Positions 35,301 to 47,000 of a stretch of DNA of 64,000 bases are shown piece after piece. Under the pieces are notes generated by a model. That model saw only the letters and a program-made list of their open reading frames with translations, was not told the origin of the DNA and searched no databases. Numbering within the stretch: position 1 is the first letter of the stretch; each line of letters starts with the position of its first letter. Made by a program: the position numbers and the translations under genes. The stretch comes from Diphasiastrum complanatum (lineage: Eukaryota; Streptophyta; Lycopodiopsida; Lycopodiales; Lycopodiaceae): positions 15,060,900 to 15,124,899 of the forward strand of contig CM055107.1 in assembly GCA_029204225.1 (NCBI GenBank), given 5' to 3'.

Positions 35301-36370
35301 CGTGAATTCAGAATCAGTAACCATATCTACTCATGTCATTAGCACGCAAGAGTAGGTGTACAGGTCACACATAAACAGGCATCCACATTTACTTTTATGT
35401 ACTTGTACAAAGGCCAACAAGTTGAGTTTCTATTATTTCTCCAAGGATAAAGTGCAGACTTTGCTATTTCAAATGCTAGCATTAAAGAGCAAAGACAACA
35501 AAACTTTTGACATCTTTGTAGAAAAGTAAGAAGAATTTACAGTATCTTACTTCAAAAACTTATTAAATAGCAAGCTCATGGTAAAATGCACCATCAACCA
35601 TAGAAAGAATGAAAACAAACATTTTGACTATAATAAGGATAAAGATCTTAAACAAAAACAACATGTCAATCCATAGGGCAATATTCATGTTTATGGAGGA
35701 CAACTACAAAGAATCACACAAACAGATCCATCATGCATAATAAATATTAAACGACATGCCTATTCATGTCATCAGCAATCATAAGCAACTTCGGATTGGC
35801 AAGAAGAAACCATGCCTTCAAAGATCATGCCCACATACAATCCAGAGCATAGATGCCTGCACTATTTGACAAAAAATACCAAACAAATAAAACAATGCAT
35901 GCATAGGTTTCGGGAATTTTTTTTATTTTTAGCTACATTCTAAAACAGAACATGCCTTTTGCATGCGCTAGGTTATTTCTACTTACTTTTGCTCAAGTAA
36001 TAAGCTTGCGAGCACCTAATAAGAATGAAGCAAGGGTGACATGTGTATGATTCAACAAAAGAGGAATTCTTGGTAAAGAAGGAGCATATCATGAACTAGT
36101 AAAAATGGGGTTGCACCAATGTTGGTACTGACATAGATATTATAGCTATTGAACATAAATGCTAATTCCAATCCTTCCCTAAAGGATTAACAAAAAGTCA
36201 TAGATAATCCTCAAGGACCTGATAAAGGGCCTTAGATTGCCCATGGGATGTGGAATGATATGCAATATCCATAAAGAGGTGAACATTTAGAATATGCATA
36301 GGCTTTGTCTAGATATAGAAGTAAACGTACTATCTAGAATCTTCGACAAACAAGATCCTCTGTAAAATTA
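32360..36370. other. Intergenic AT-rich stretch, no gene recognised
   Basis: All frames here are short and of biased composition, and no transposon motif is seen. The only notable structure is the GC-rich perfect hairpin at 34793-34817. Confidence 0.6.
34793..34817. repeat. 11-bp perfect GC-rich hairpin
   Basis: GGGGAAGGCCC, loop ATG, then GGGCCTTCCCC, in AT-rich surroundings. Helitron 3' ends carry such hairpins, but no CTRR follows within a dozen bases on either strand, so no element end is claimed. Confidence 0.85.
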
Positions 36371-36374
36371 TCAT

Positions 36375-36974
36375 GAAGATGGTTGCAGCTTTGCCATCGG
36401 ATTGGGAACACGAGCTTCACGTATCCTTACGAGCTTTCAGAACCACATTCAAAGTGAGTACTGGACAAACTCCATTTCTGATGGTGTATGGATAGGAAGC
36501 CGTATTGCCTGCTAAGTTTGTTGTTCCGAGTCTGAGATTTGTCATTGCTGAACGACTTAGTACAGAGGAATCCACCAAGAGGAGATTAGACAACCTTCTT
36601 TGACTTCATGAAACTCGCTTCCTAGTGCTTCACGCCCTAGCTGTAGAGAAACAGCGACAGAAGGCCTGGCACGATCGGAATATCAAGACCAAGGACCTCG
36701 TTAAGGGAGAATTGGCCCTGTTATACAATGCCAAGGCACATAAAGGCAAGCTTAAGTTCTAGGGAGAAGGACTATACAAGGTAGTAGAGATCCGACCTAA
36801 TGGCGCAATCATCCTCGCTGACCTGCAAGGCCATTTGCTCGACACACCCATCAATGGTAGCAGGTTGTGTCGCTACTATTCCACCGATGTTGAGCTCAAG
36901 AATGTGCTAGAAGCGTCGTCCTCATCATCTTCTTCTGCTCACGATGAACTGTCAACACCCCATTATCTAGCCTA
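36375..36974 (+). pseudogene. Ty3/Gypsy integrase C-terminal region
   Basis: The plus-strand frame starts VAALPSDWEHELHVSLRAFR and TGQTPFLMVYG (TAG stop here), continues EAVLPAKFVVPSLRF with a second stop, then KQRQKAWHDRNIK, VKGELALLYNAKAHKGKLKF (third stop), YKVVEIRPNGAIILADLQGH, DTPINGSRLCRYYSTDVEL and a Ser-rich tail. These are the integrase end and GPY/F-type C-terminal domain of a Gypsy element. Codons are recognisable but three stops kill it. TGTCAACACCCC at 36950 may be the start of its 3' LTR. Confidence 0.85.
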
Positions 36975-37034
36975 GGCAAGAGTCGCTAGTTTTGTTAGGT
37001 TTCATTGTTTAGATAGCTGCCAATTCGGTTAGAA

Positions 37035-37625
37035 GAAAGAATAGGTTAGTTAAATCTTAGCAATAGTTTAGATCTAGGTCTATAGGAAGTTAGGAGTTAG
37101 ATCCTTAGTGTCCCGATTAGATCTAGACTAGTCAGGTATATTAGATAGCTAGATCAAATAGTTGAAACTTAGATTAGTTCTACTTAGCTAGTTAGATTTG
37201 TTATTAACTAGGCAATTTTAGCTAGGGAGGGCTATTAGGAAGATCACTAGCCTAGATATTTTAAAGCTAGATGACCATGACCCAGTAACTAGGACCCATC
37301 TAGGAAGGCCAATTAGATCTAGGTATTCTGATTCATTAGAATAGATTTTAGATCTAGTTATTCTTAGAAGTCCTAGATCCGACCCTTAATTTAAAGTAGT
37401 GGTTGACCATGACCCACAAATTTAGGTAGTTAGATGAATCAGATAGATAGATCGGTTAGCCAGTAGTTTAGACTAGATTTGGTCAGTCTAGGTTAAAATA
37501 AGTTAGGAAAATCAGGTTAGATTTACGTGTAGATTGACCTGTTACACTTGGAAATTGTCTCTTAGTGTAGTTGAGTGATGATTTTAGAATAGACATTAGG
37601 TAGATCTAGTAAGAAAGAGTGTCAA
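37035..37625. repeat. TAGATCTAG-rich low-complexity tract
   Basis: About 600 bp dense in variants of the palindrome TAGATCTA (tagatctagg, agatctagac, tagatctagtt, ctagatcc and others) and of gttag/ctag. It directly follows the Gypsy tail and may be part of its 3' LTR. No clear fixed period was found by eye. Confidence 0.6.
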
Positions 37626-38384
37626 CAGAGCCCTGTAATTAGGAAAACCCCACCTTGTATATGCTACCCATGCCCTTGTAGAAATCCTATGTGAAAATCC
37701 AAAATTGGAACATTTATAGAGAGGGTTATAGAATTACCCCAAGACCTCGGAACATACATCGGAATACTGAAGATAATTTGAGGGGTATACCAAGGTTGAC
37801 ATTGGTATAAGCCTACCAAATTTGCACTTGTTTTTGAGACATTTATAGAGAGGGTTATAAAGAGGGTCCAAGTGGCTAGAGGCATTCCAGGATAATCTGC
37901 TAACCGAGGGGAATACCGAGACTGATGAAAAAAAGGCCCCTCAGTATATAAACCACGGTATAAAACAAAATGTAAATGGATCTCTCACTTTTGGAATTTG
38001 TTACCTATCAACACATTCACAAATTGTGTACTCACATGTATCGACTTCTTGTTCGATGTCAACTAGTCAATTAAGAAAGTGTAATTGCATTTGTGAGCAA
38101 TATAATTAACATTACAATAATTTGAAATACATCGTACTGTCTCACTCATTCATTTGGTGGTTCATCGTTATCATTTGCCTCATCATCATGCGACAAATCC
38201 ACCAAACTTAATGAGTCTATCTCTAATTCTACCCAAATATCTCCTATAGCTTCATCATTAATAAGCTGATCTTCAAAAGCTAATGGCAACGGTGACATCG
38301 AGTGAGATCATAAAAGTGTGTCGTCGTCGAACCATCCGACGATGATGCATCATGCTCAACATCATCATTAGCTTGTGAAGCTTG

Positions 38385-38645
38385 ACTTAGAATTTGCTTC
38401 AAACAGGAACACATATCATGCTACACAGTAACACAGACAGAAAACACTCTCCACAGCAAGCTCACATAGCAACTGTATTTCTCAAAATGAAATTACACTG
38501 TACATATAGTTGTTCACTCAGGCAACCCATGCATTGACCCAGGTTGTTGTTGGCGGGATGCGTGTCCCGTCGACTTGCCTCGTGGCGAGGCCAACTGATA
38601 GGACCCACAGTACAGTAGCACAGTGATTCTACTTTGATTCTAACT
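38385..38645 (-). repeat. 3' LTR of the nested Copia
   Basis: 261 bp. It aligns over its full length with 41492-41733 apart from a 24-base segment (around cgacttgcctcgtggcgagg) that the other LTR lacks. On the minus strand it starts AGTTAGAAT and ends TTCTAAGT, not the usual TG...CA. Confidence 0.88.
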
Positions 38646-41491
38646 CTCTCCCTTAAAGTAGAGTCTACTTTTTATACAGTCATATACATAGCTTTAAAGT
38701 CAACAAACTTTAAGTACAGCAAGCTTTGATCTAAACTTATCAAACTTTTCTCCAACAAGTGACTTAGTGAAAATATCAGCTAGTTGTTCTTCTGTAATAC
38801 AATGAACAACATGAATTTCACGACTCAGCAGCCTCTCACGTATAAAGTGATACTGAATCTCAATGTGTTTGGTTCTCGCATGGAACACTGGATTCTTTGC
38901 TAGCTGAATGCCACTCTAACTATCGCTATGTAAAGTTGTGGGATTTTTCTGCTTCATGTCAACTTCTTCCAAGATTTGTCTCAACCATATAGCTTTCTGT
39001 GCTGCACTACACATTGCCTTATACTCTGCTGCTGTGGTGGAAAGAGCAATTTTACTCTGCTTCTTACTAGACCAGGAAAAGCAACTGCCACAAAGCTAGA
39101 ATACATACCCTGTGGTGGATCTATGATCATCATAGTCACCTCCCCAATTCGCATCCACATAGACACACAACTCAGGTAAACCCTCATGCTTCTTGTAAAT
39201 CAAGCCATAATCTGAAGTGCCTTTCACATAACGCAAAATGCGTTTAGCTGCCTTCCAATGCGTTTCCGTAGGTGTTGCCATAAACTGACTTACAATGCCA
39301 ATAGCATAGCATATATCTGGTCTAGTCGTGGTAAGGTAAATCAAGCTCCCTACTAACTGCCTATACAGCGTAGCATCAAATGATTGTGACTCATCAAGCC
39401 TTAGAAAGCTTTTTACCTGGTTCAATAGGAGTATTCACTAGTCACTAGTTTGCAATCCTGCAACCTAAGCCTGTGCAGCAACTCTTTGACATACTTTACC
39501 TGTGCTAAACCCACTTCGTGTCCTTTTTGCCACACCTCTACTCCAAGGCAATAATGCATCAAGTTGAGATCTGTCATTTCGAATCGTTCCATGAGGTCTT
39601 TCTTGATCATGTCTATCATCTCTTGATTATTTCCCGTAATAATCAAGTCATCAACATAAAGAGCAATCAAAGCAACCATACCATCTAGCATAAGACATAT
39701 AGATTTGGATCAGAATGTGTTCTCACCATCCCCTTTGAACGAAAGTAGGCATCAATCCTGCAATACCACGCACATGGTGCCTGTTTAAGACCATAAAGCG
39801 CTTTCTTCAATTGACATACTTTATTTTCCTATCCCTTCGCTACAAAGCCTTCAGGTTGATCCATGAACACTTCTTCTTCTAACTCACCATTTAGAAGATT
39901 TCACATCCATCTGATGCAAAGGCCAACCAAAATGTGAAGCTAAAGCAACAAGTAGGCGTAGAGTATTCCACTTACATACTGGCACAAAGGTCTCCTCATA
40001 GTCAATGTCTTTACTTTGAGCATACCCTTTGATCACAATCTTGCCTTGTGCTTTGTTATACTTCCATCTGCATGGTACTTAGTCTTGTATACCCATTTGC
40101 AACCAATGGGTTTCTTGCCAACTGGTGGTTCTACTAAGTCCCATGTGCTATGCTTAGCAATTGACTCCATCTCCTCTCCCATGGCCTTGACCTAAATGTC
40201 ATCATCCTTCGCTTCACCATAAGTCGAAGGTTCTTTGCTTTGAATAATGCTAGATAAGAGAGCATAATTTGCTTCATACCTTTCAGGTTGTGTCTTCTCT
40301 CTTGTTGATCTTCGTAGCTCTCCCTGACTAGATGATCCTGGAAAGTCATCCATGTCGCGGCTCTCCAACAATCTCTCAAACCACTTAGGGAGCTTCCTGT
40401 CAAGTGATCAGCTTTCTGGTGAAAATGTATCCCACGGTACATCCTTCTCCTTGCGTTTGTCACCTGCAACTTCAATCCTTCTTGCACCAAAAGGTTTGTC
40501 TCTACCTCTCCAACTTGTCTCTTGAGATTGAGTAGTAGTATCTTGAGATGTATCCTCGTGTTCATCACTTGGAAGGTCAATGAATGGATCATCATTAGGA
40601 GGTATCCTCACTATACCATCTTTTCCACTGGATGTATCTATCTTCTCAGCATCCTCGTCTTCATACATCTTGGATTCATCAAAGATAATATCACAGCTTA
40701 CATGAATTTTATTTTTCACTGGATCAAAACATCTATAACCCTTCACACATTCATTATATCCTAGGAATATACACTTGATAGTTTTTACATCAAGTTTACA
40801 TCTCTCTCTCCTCAAACCGCTAGCGCCCTGGAAACGCTCTGGTGTCCCTCACGGTGGTCGCGCGCGAGCTGTTCGAGCTCTCCTTCTCCTTCTCTTCCAA
40901 GGTTTTCTTGCTTTTTAGCTATGACTGCCCTCAGAGAATTCTTTATTGCTCCACGAATGAAGCGCGGCTGTCCACGACCACTTTAGAACTTATAGAATTG
41001 ATCAAGGCGCCCTCCTCTAGATTCTCACAGCTTTCAAAACGGTTTAGAATGGAGAGAAATCTCTGATCTTGTGCTCCCAAATCCCAAACCAGGGTTTTTC
41101 ACACAAATCTATTCTTGGCTTCCTATTCACAGTGTTCTGACAGGCCTATCCTCTTGCTCTGAGGTCGCCCTACTACTAGAACTCTCATGCTTCAATCCGT
41201 TTGTCAAACGGTGTCCAATTGAATGCACACTGACTGCATACACCAAATAGTCTGCTTCGAAATTTTAAAGTTCCGTTTGCTGAGGTTCTAATTCAGCCGA
41301 CAACTCTTGGCTCTGAATCCTCACACAATCTTAAGCTCACCAAGCTTCTGTGTGCTAAACTCTCTGCACCAGTGCTTCTCCTTCCGTCTTCAACCCGCCG
41401 TAAACCCCAAACTCTCAAAAGACAATTCTCCCGAAGCTCTCTTCAACGGCGATGTTGTACTGTGTACACTCCTTGTACGGCTCTGATACCA

Positions 41492-41733
41492 ACTTAGAAG
41501 TTGCTTCGAACAGGAACACAGATCATGCTACACAACAGCAATACAGACAACAAACACTCTCCACTGCAAGCTCACATAGCAACTGTATTTCTCAAAATAA
41601 AATTACACTGTACATATAGTTGTTCACTCAGGCAACCCATACATGACCCAGGTTGTCGTTGGCGGGACGCGTTTCCCGTCCACTGATAGGACCCACACAG
41701 TACAGTAGCACAATGATTCTTTTAATTCTAACT
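41492..41733 (-). repeat. 5' LTR of the nested Copia
   Basis: 242 bp. It starts AGTTAGAAT and ends TTCTAAGT on the minus strand and is followed directly by the PBS. The many small differences from the 3' LTR indicate an old insertion. Confidence 0.88.
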
Positions 41734-43539
41734 GCTTGCACATGACCATCCTCCAAAATTGTGTCATTGAATCCGTCATCACGATCTTGTTCATGAGGTG
41801 CATCGGTGCCATGTCCTCCACGACATCTCTATCTTCAAAAATTCTTTTACTTTGAGGAGCGACTTGAATCACATACCACCATTTGGGATTTGAACGATCG
41901 GGGTGAAAGACCACCTGCAATTGATCGATGTTACTATAAACGTTAACTCGTAGTTAGTATCCATAGCTATGTTACAGTTGCTTGCGTATTACTATACACA
42001 ATATATATTTTTTTGCACTACACTAAAAATCGATTGATTGACAACAAAAGAGCATAGACATCTTGAAGACATAGAAGAAATGTACCTACTCACTTGTTGC
42101 GAAAAAACAAATGTGCCACTTTGATCTATCCAAAACTTGGTGAAGTCAATGGCAAAATAACCACTCTCATCTTTCCTGACAGTTGGATTGGGACCATTGC
42201 AAATAACTTTGAACCATTTGACATCAAATATGAAAAAGCTGAATTGCCTAAATCTAACTTCGAGGATGTGATTGATTGTCCCACAATAATCAAGTTGAGA
42301 AGAGAGTAAATTGGCGTCCGCCGTGCTTGCTCGACTCTCTTGGGTAAAATTTGCCATGACTCCACAATCGTATATGTTTCTATTTTTGTCAATGCGCTCC
42401 TCCTCCGTACGAAATTGTCGTCCATGCATCCGCAGTGCATTGTATTCTTTGTACTGAATGAAATGGAACTAAATGTGTTAGGATACAACAAACATGTACA
42501 AAATTGCACGTATTAATAAACATGTGAAAGTTGATCATCATAGTTTACATGTAAATTGCACCCCCTTGCATATTCTCGCTCTCTCTCTATTACTTCCTGG
42601 TTGTTTGCTGAGGCTTCTCTAAGTGTATCACACAGCCAATCAAGCGTCATGTTCTTGGGTAGAAGGGCGAGGTCAAGTGGGTATGGTTGTCTTCTATGCC
42701 CTCTCCTAAAAGTGGCTCGAGCAGTTTGTCTACGAGCCTTGGCCTCTTCGTATAGCGAAATCCACTTTTGCATTTCCTTGCTACTAAGAATATAAAACTT
42801 ATTTACCTTCTCCCTGAAGGACTCACTCATTCTCATGATCGTTCCTTTTCCTTGAGGAACCTCCCCAACAACACGCTCATCATCCTTCTTATCCCAAAGA
42901 CGAGGAATAGAAGGATCGCTATGAGCAAGGAACTCCATGATGTAAACCATGGACTCTTGCACTAACCATGGACTCCGTGATGTAAACCATGGACTCTTGT
43001 ACTAGCCATCCTTCCGCCATGCTACCCTCAGACCTTGCTCTTTGTCTTACGAAGCCTTTCAATGTTTTCATGAATCGTTCCAAGAAAAATATCCAACGGC
43101 TATGGACAATGCCTGAATTTAAAAAAATGAATCAATGTTAGTGAGGGAACATGGGAATTACCACAATAGCAATAGTCTAGGATGGACTAAGAATAGGTAA
43201 TTGATGCAAGTATATGATGTACCTACAATGGCCACCTCATCTACCAAATGCACAATTAGATGCATTTGAATAGTGAGAATGGATGTGGGAAAGTGATTCT
43301 TGATCAAACACGCTACCTAAATGGAGCTTTGTCTTGCCGCCTCAATGGATGCCAGCGGTATCTCTTTGGATGAAATGTATCTTCATAAGAAAGAGAAACA
43401 ACAATGACATACATGTTAGTAAGATCATCATCTTGAATCACCCCAAAAAAAAATGATGTGAATTGCAAGTGCATTCATCGTACCTCACCAAATCCTTACT
43501 TGAGTTAATGATAGTCGCGAATTTCGAGGCAACGTTCTG

Positions 43540-43820
43540 AGGGTCTGCGAATTCTTGTAAGTGAGTTTTTTATGCCAAAAGAGAAAAATCGACTGATAGT
43601 GCCAAACTATGTCTGATCAGAATTCGCAAAGATGACAGAGAAATCGTGGCAATCATTTTGAGCTCCAGCGAATTGTCCGCGAATTCTGATGATGAATATC
43701 TGATGAATAAACTACATTTTTCTATTTTTTTGAAATTTTTTTATCTGAGACAGTATTTGAGAGGCCAAAAATGAATCGTGCTCTGTAGAAAAGGGGTCAG
43801 GCGAATTCTATCTGAGATGT
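43540..43820. repeat. Iterated GCGAATTCT motif, left of the Gypsy
   Basis: GCGAATTCT and variants occur near 43549, 43618 (inverted), 43667-43690 and 43803, interspersed with gacagagaaatcgtgg-like phrases. The same phrases occur right of the Gypsy at 48840-49340, so they are probably that element's non-coding leader and trailer. Confidence 0.6.
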
Positions 43821-44099
43821 TGTGAAAAAAATTTCTTCTGAAACTAATGACTTTTGTGGTTTTCTCAGAGAAGACTGTTGGTATACCTGATTTGATAGTA
43901 TCTTGATGATTTGAACAAGAAAGCACAACAAAAAATGTTGTCAAAATGGCAGACAGACAATAAAAAATGAAGAAAAACAGTAGGAAACAACTGATACATA
44001 TCAAGATAAAAACAGGGTTCATTGTACTTTCTCAGTCGGCTCCCATTGACCATAGTGTCGAGGATATCGCCTTGAAGGATTTGGAGTTGTACATATCCA

Positions 44100-47000
44100 A
44101 AGGCAAAGATTTTTTTTAATGACGTAAGGTCCTTGGCCAGAAAATTTCAGTTTGCCTTTGAAGGCTTTGGCTGGTATAGCAGGATCTTATCTCCAACCTG
44201 GAAGTCTCTAAGTTTCAATGATCGATCATGCCATGTTTTTTGTCGTCGTTTGTGGACTTGTTGAGCATGGATGCTTAACGGCTTCTTGGCCATATGTGAG
44301 CTGGAAAGGGGTTAAGCCTGTAGCTCGCTTCGGGGTGGTGTGATAAGCCCATAGAACAGCATGGAGTTTGAGTTCCCAATCAGATCGGTTGGATTTGATG
44401 ATTTTGGTGAGAATTCCACATAGGATTTTATTGATGGATCCCGCCTGGCCATTGTAGCGTGGATAGTATGGGAAACTTTTGCGATGTACCAAAAAAAATT
44501 TGAAAAGAAGATCTGCTATGACAGAGTTAAGGAAATGTGTATCCCTATCACTGATAAGCTCTACAGGACATCCGAAACGAACTATAATTTGTTCATAGAG
44601 AAATTTGACGGTAGAACGAGTGTCAGCATTGCGAACAGCTCTTGCTACAGCCCATTTGGCATAGCTACTATGATGTAACGAGATTGTGTGTGTCGAGCAG
44701 CAGGACTAATAGGTCCGACATAATTAATTTCCCATTTTTGGAAAGCTTGATCAGTGGGTACGGGATGTAAAGGCATGTAGTCTATTTTTTGAAAGTGTTT
44801 TGTGTGTTGGCAGACATCACAAGCCTTAGTGTAATTATGCGTATCTTGAAGAGTGTTGGCCACCAAAAACCGGCCAAGAGGATTTTCTTAGTAGTTGTTT
44901 CAGAAGAGAAATGGCCTGCACCAATACCTTCATGAGTGAGGGAAATTACAGAGGGTATTTCACCTTCAGTAAGACATCGTCAGATAATTCCATCTAACCC
45001 TTGCTTGTAGAGTTGTCCTGCAATTAACGTATAAGGTTGAGTTTTGAGGACCAACGCACGTTGTTCAGGTTTAGAGAAGGAAGGATCCATCTGCCCTGAA
45101 CTTAAATATTCTATAATTTCCTTAGCCCATACAGAGTCAACTTGGAAAAAGATTGCATTTGATAAATCATCGTTGACGCCATGATCAGGGGTAGGAAGGT
45201 TAGGGATTCGGGATAGATGGTCTACTAGAAATGCTGAACTCCCTTACGAACCACAATCCTAAACTCAAATTCTCGCAATAATTGGATCCATCTAGTAATG
45301 TGACCTGTAGTGCAGGTCTTGTTAATGAGATACTACAGTGCTTGATGATCAATGAAAAATGCAAAGACTTCCTAAAAAATAATGGCAAAACTTCTAAACC
45401 GCATATACCATTGCCAAGGCTTCACATTCGGTAGTGGTATAATTGACTTCAGCATGTATCAATTGTCGACTAAGAAAACAGATTGGGTAGTCCTTTTTGA
45501 ATTCTCCCGGTTGGGTGAGCACTGTTCCAATGGCATACTTGAATGCATCGGTATGCACATGGAATTCTTTAGAATAATCAGGAGCCTGGAGGATGGTAAG
45601 GGCTTCTTTGAGTTGATTAAAGGCGACGCGTTGTTCATCCGTCCATTTGGGAACTACAACTACTTTGTAGATTAAGCATGCTTTGTTAGCGAAATCGAAA
45701 ATAAAGCACTGATAGTAGTTGGCGTGGCCAAGGAAAGAGTAAACTTCACGTATTGTACGCGGTTCCGATAGATTTTGAATGATAAAGATCTTTTTAGGGT
45801 CAGTGGCAATGCCATTTCGTGAGATAATATGTCCTAACACAATACCATGGGTTACCCAAATCTGGCATTTTTCAGGATTAAGAGAGATGCCGAAGCGTTG
45901 ACATTGGATAAAAAAAATTTCGAGCACAGATAGATGGCGTGTTTCTTTGGAATGTGCTCCTAAATCGTCCAAGTAAACTTCTAAGGTATCGCCCATCTGC
46001 TGAGAAAAGGCCGCTTGCATAACACGTTGGAAGGTGCTAGGAGCATTGCAGAGACCAAAGGGCCTAGCAAAAGGTTCCCCATTCTATGGCAAAAGCGGTT
46101 TTATGTTGATCTTCTTCAGCGATTTGGATCATATTGTATCCGCTAAAGCCATCTAAGGAGGAGTAAGCCTCTAAGATGGATTCTCTGAAAGGTAATGGAA
46201 AATGATCACGTTTAGTGACGGCGTTAGGTTTCTTAAAATCGACACAGATTCGGAGTTTTCCATTTTACTTGGGAACGATGACAATTGGGGAGACCAGGCT
46301 CAGTATGCTCAATTTCATAGATAAATCTCGCATCTAAGAGGCGTTGTAATTCTTCTTTGATCTTGGCCTTAAATATGGGATTGCATCTGTATGGACGACT
46401 AGCAATGGGCCTCGCACCCGGTTTAAGCGGGATACGATGCACAGCTACTTGGGGTGAGACGCCTTTCATGTCTTTATAGGTCCAAGCAAAGACATGTCGA
46501 TATTTTCGCAGGAGCTTTTCAAGCCGTCTGTGTTGTTAGTGATTGAGGATGAGTTCCGACGTGGACAAGATATTCGTTGGTTTCATTTGGCTCGCTTAGA
46601 GAAAGGGTTATGGTTTGTGCAGGGCCTTCGTAGGGTGAATTACCAGTTGGCTCACGTTGAGCTTGGGGTAATTGGATTGTGACATCCTCGATTGTATAGT
46701 CCTTAAAGTATGCAGGAACATCATAGGCTGGAGATTCGAGGGAGGCCTTGTCTTTCTCTTGCCGAGATGGTGCTTGGAAATGTTCGGGAGCTGGTGTAGG
46801 ACTAGAGGCAATCTAAGGAACTTCCCTAACAATGATGAGGTCACCCGACGGTTGAATTTGAAGTGGTTTTTTCATTTTCTCTTTCATAGTATGACTACGT
46901 GGTTGAGGTTTCGGTGGTGGAGAGGTGTGTGGATGAGGGACGGTTGGTATGTCATGGAGGATCTCGTCATCAATTTGAAAGATAGTCTCCTCCTTACAAA

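Larger units (their letters stand above)
38385..41733 (-). mobile_element. Internally deleted Ty1/Copia retrotransposon with target-site duplication
   Basis: Two LTRs (38385-38645 and 41492-41733) flank a 2.85-kb interior on the minus strand, bordered by the direct repeat GCTTG at 38380-38384 and 41734-41738. The PBS is TGGTATCAGAGC (41491-41480), directly after the 5' LTR. A polypurine tract AAGGGAGAG precedes the 3' LTR. The interior keeps only the integrase tail (KCIFLGYNECVKGYRCFDP, FDESKMY), RT with ALYVDDLIITGNN, and RNase H (YVDANWGGDYDDHRSTTGYVF region; ITEEQLADIFTKSL). Gag, protease and the integrase core are missing. Stops (for example in the RNase H region) make it inactive. Confidence 0.92.
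38142..43380 (-). pseudogene. CACTA (En/Spm) TNP2-type transposase C-terminal part, split by a Copia insertion
   Basis: From 43380 on the minus strand: QMHLIVHLVDEVAIV, an intron (GTACAT...TTCAG, about 43225-43115), then RWIFFLERFMKTLKGFVRQR, RARSEGSMAEGWLVQESMVY. These are the conserved plant CACTA region (DUF4218). It continues through 42513-42962, then NRNIYDCGVMANFTQESRAS and VRFRQFSFFIFDVKWFKVIC and YFAIDFTKFW (DUF4216-like), then VVFHPDRSNPKWWYVIQVAP. The frame then enters an acidic tail (DTILEDGHVQ) cut by the Copia at 41734 and resumes at 38380 as SQANDDVEHDASSSDGS, ending ...DNDEPPNE stop near 38142. Stops and frame changes exist. Terminal CACTA repeats were not found. Confidence 0.82.
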
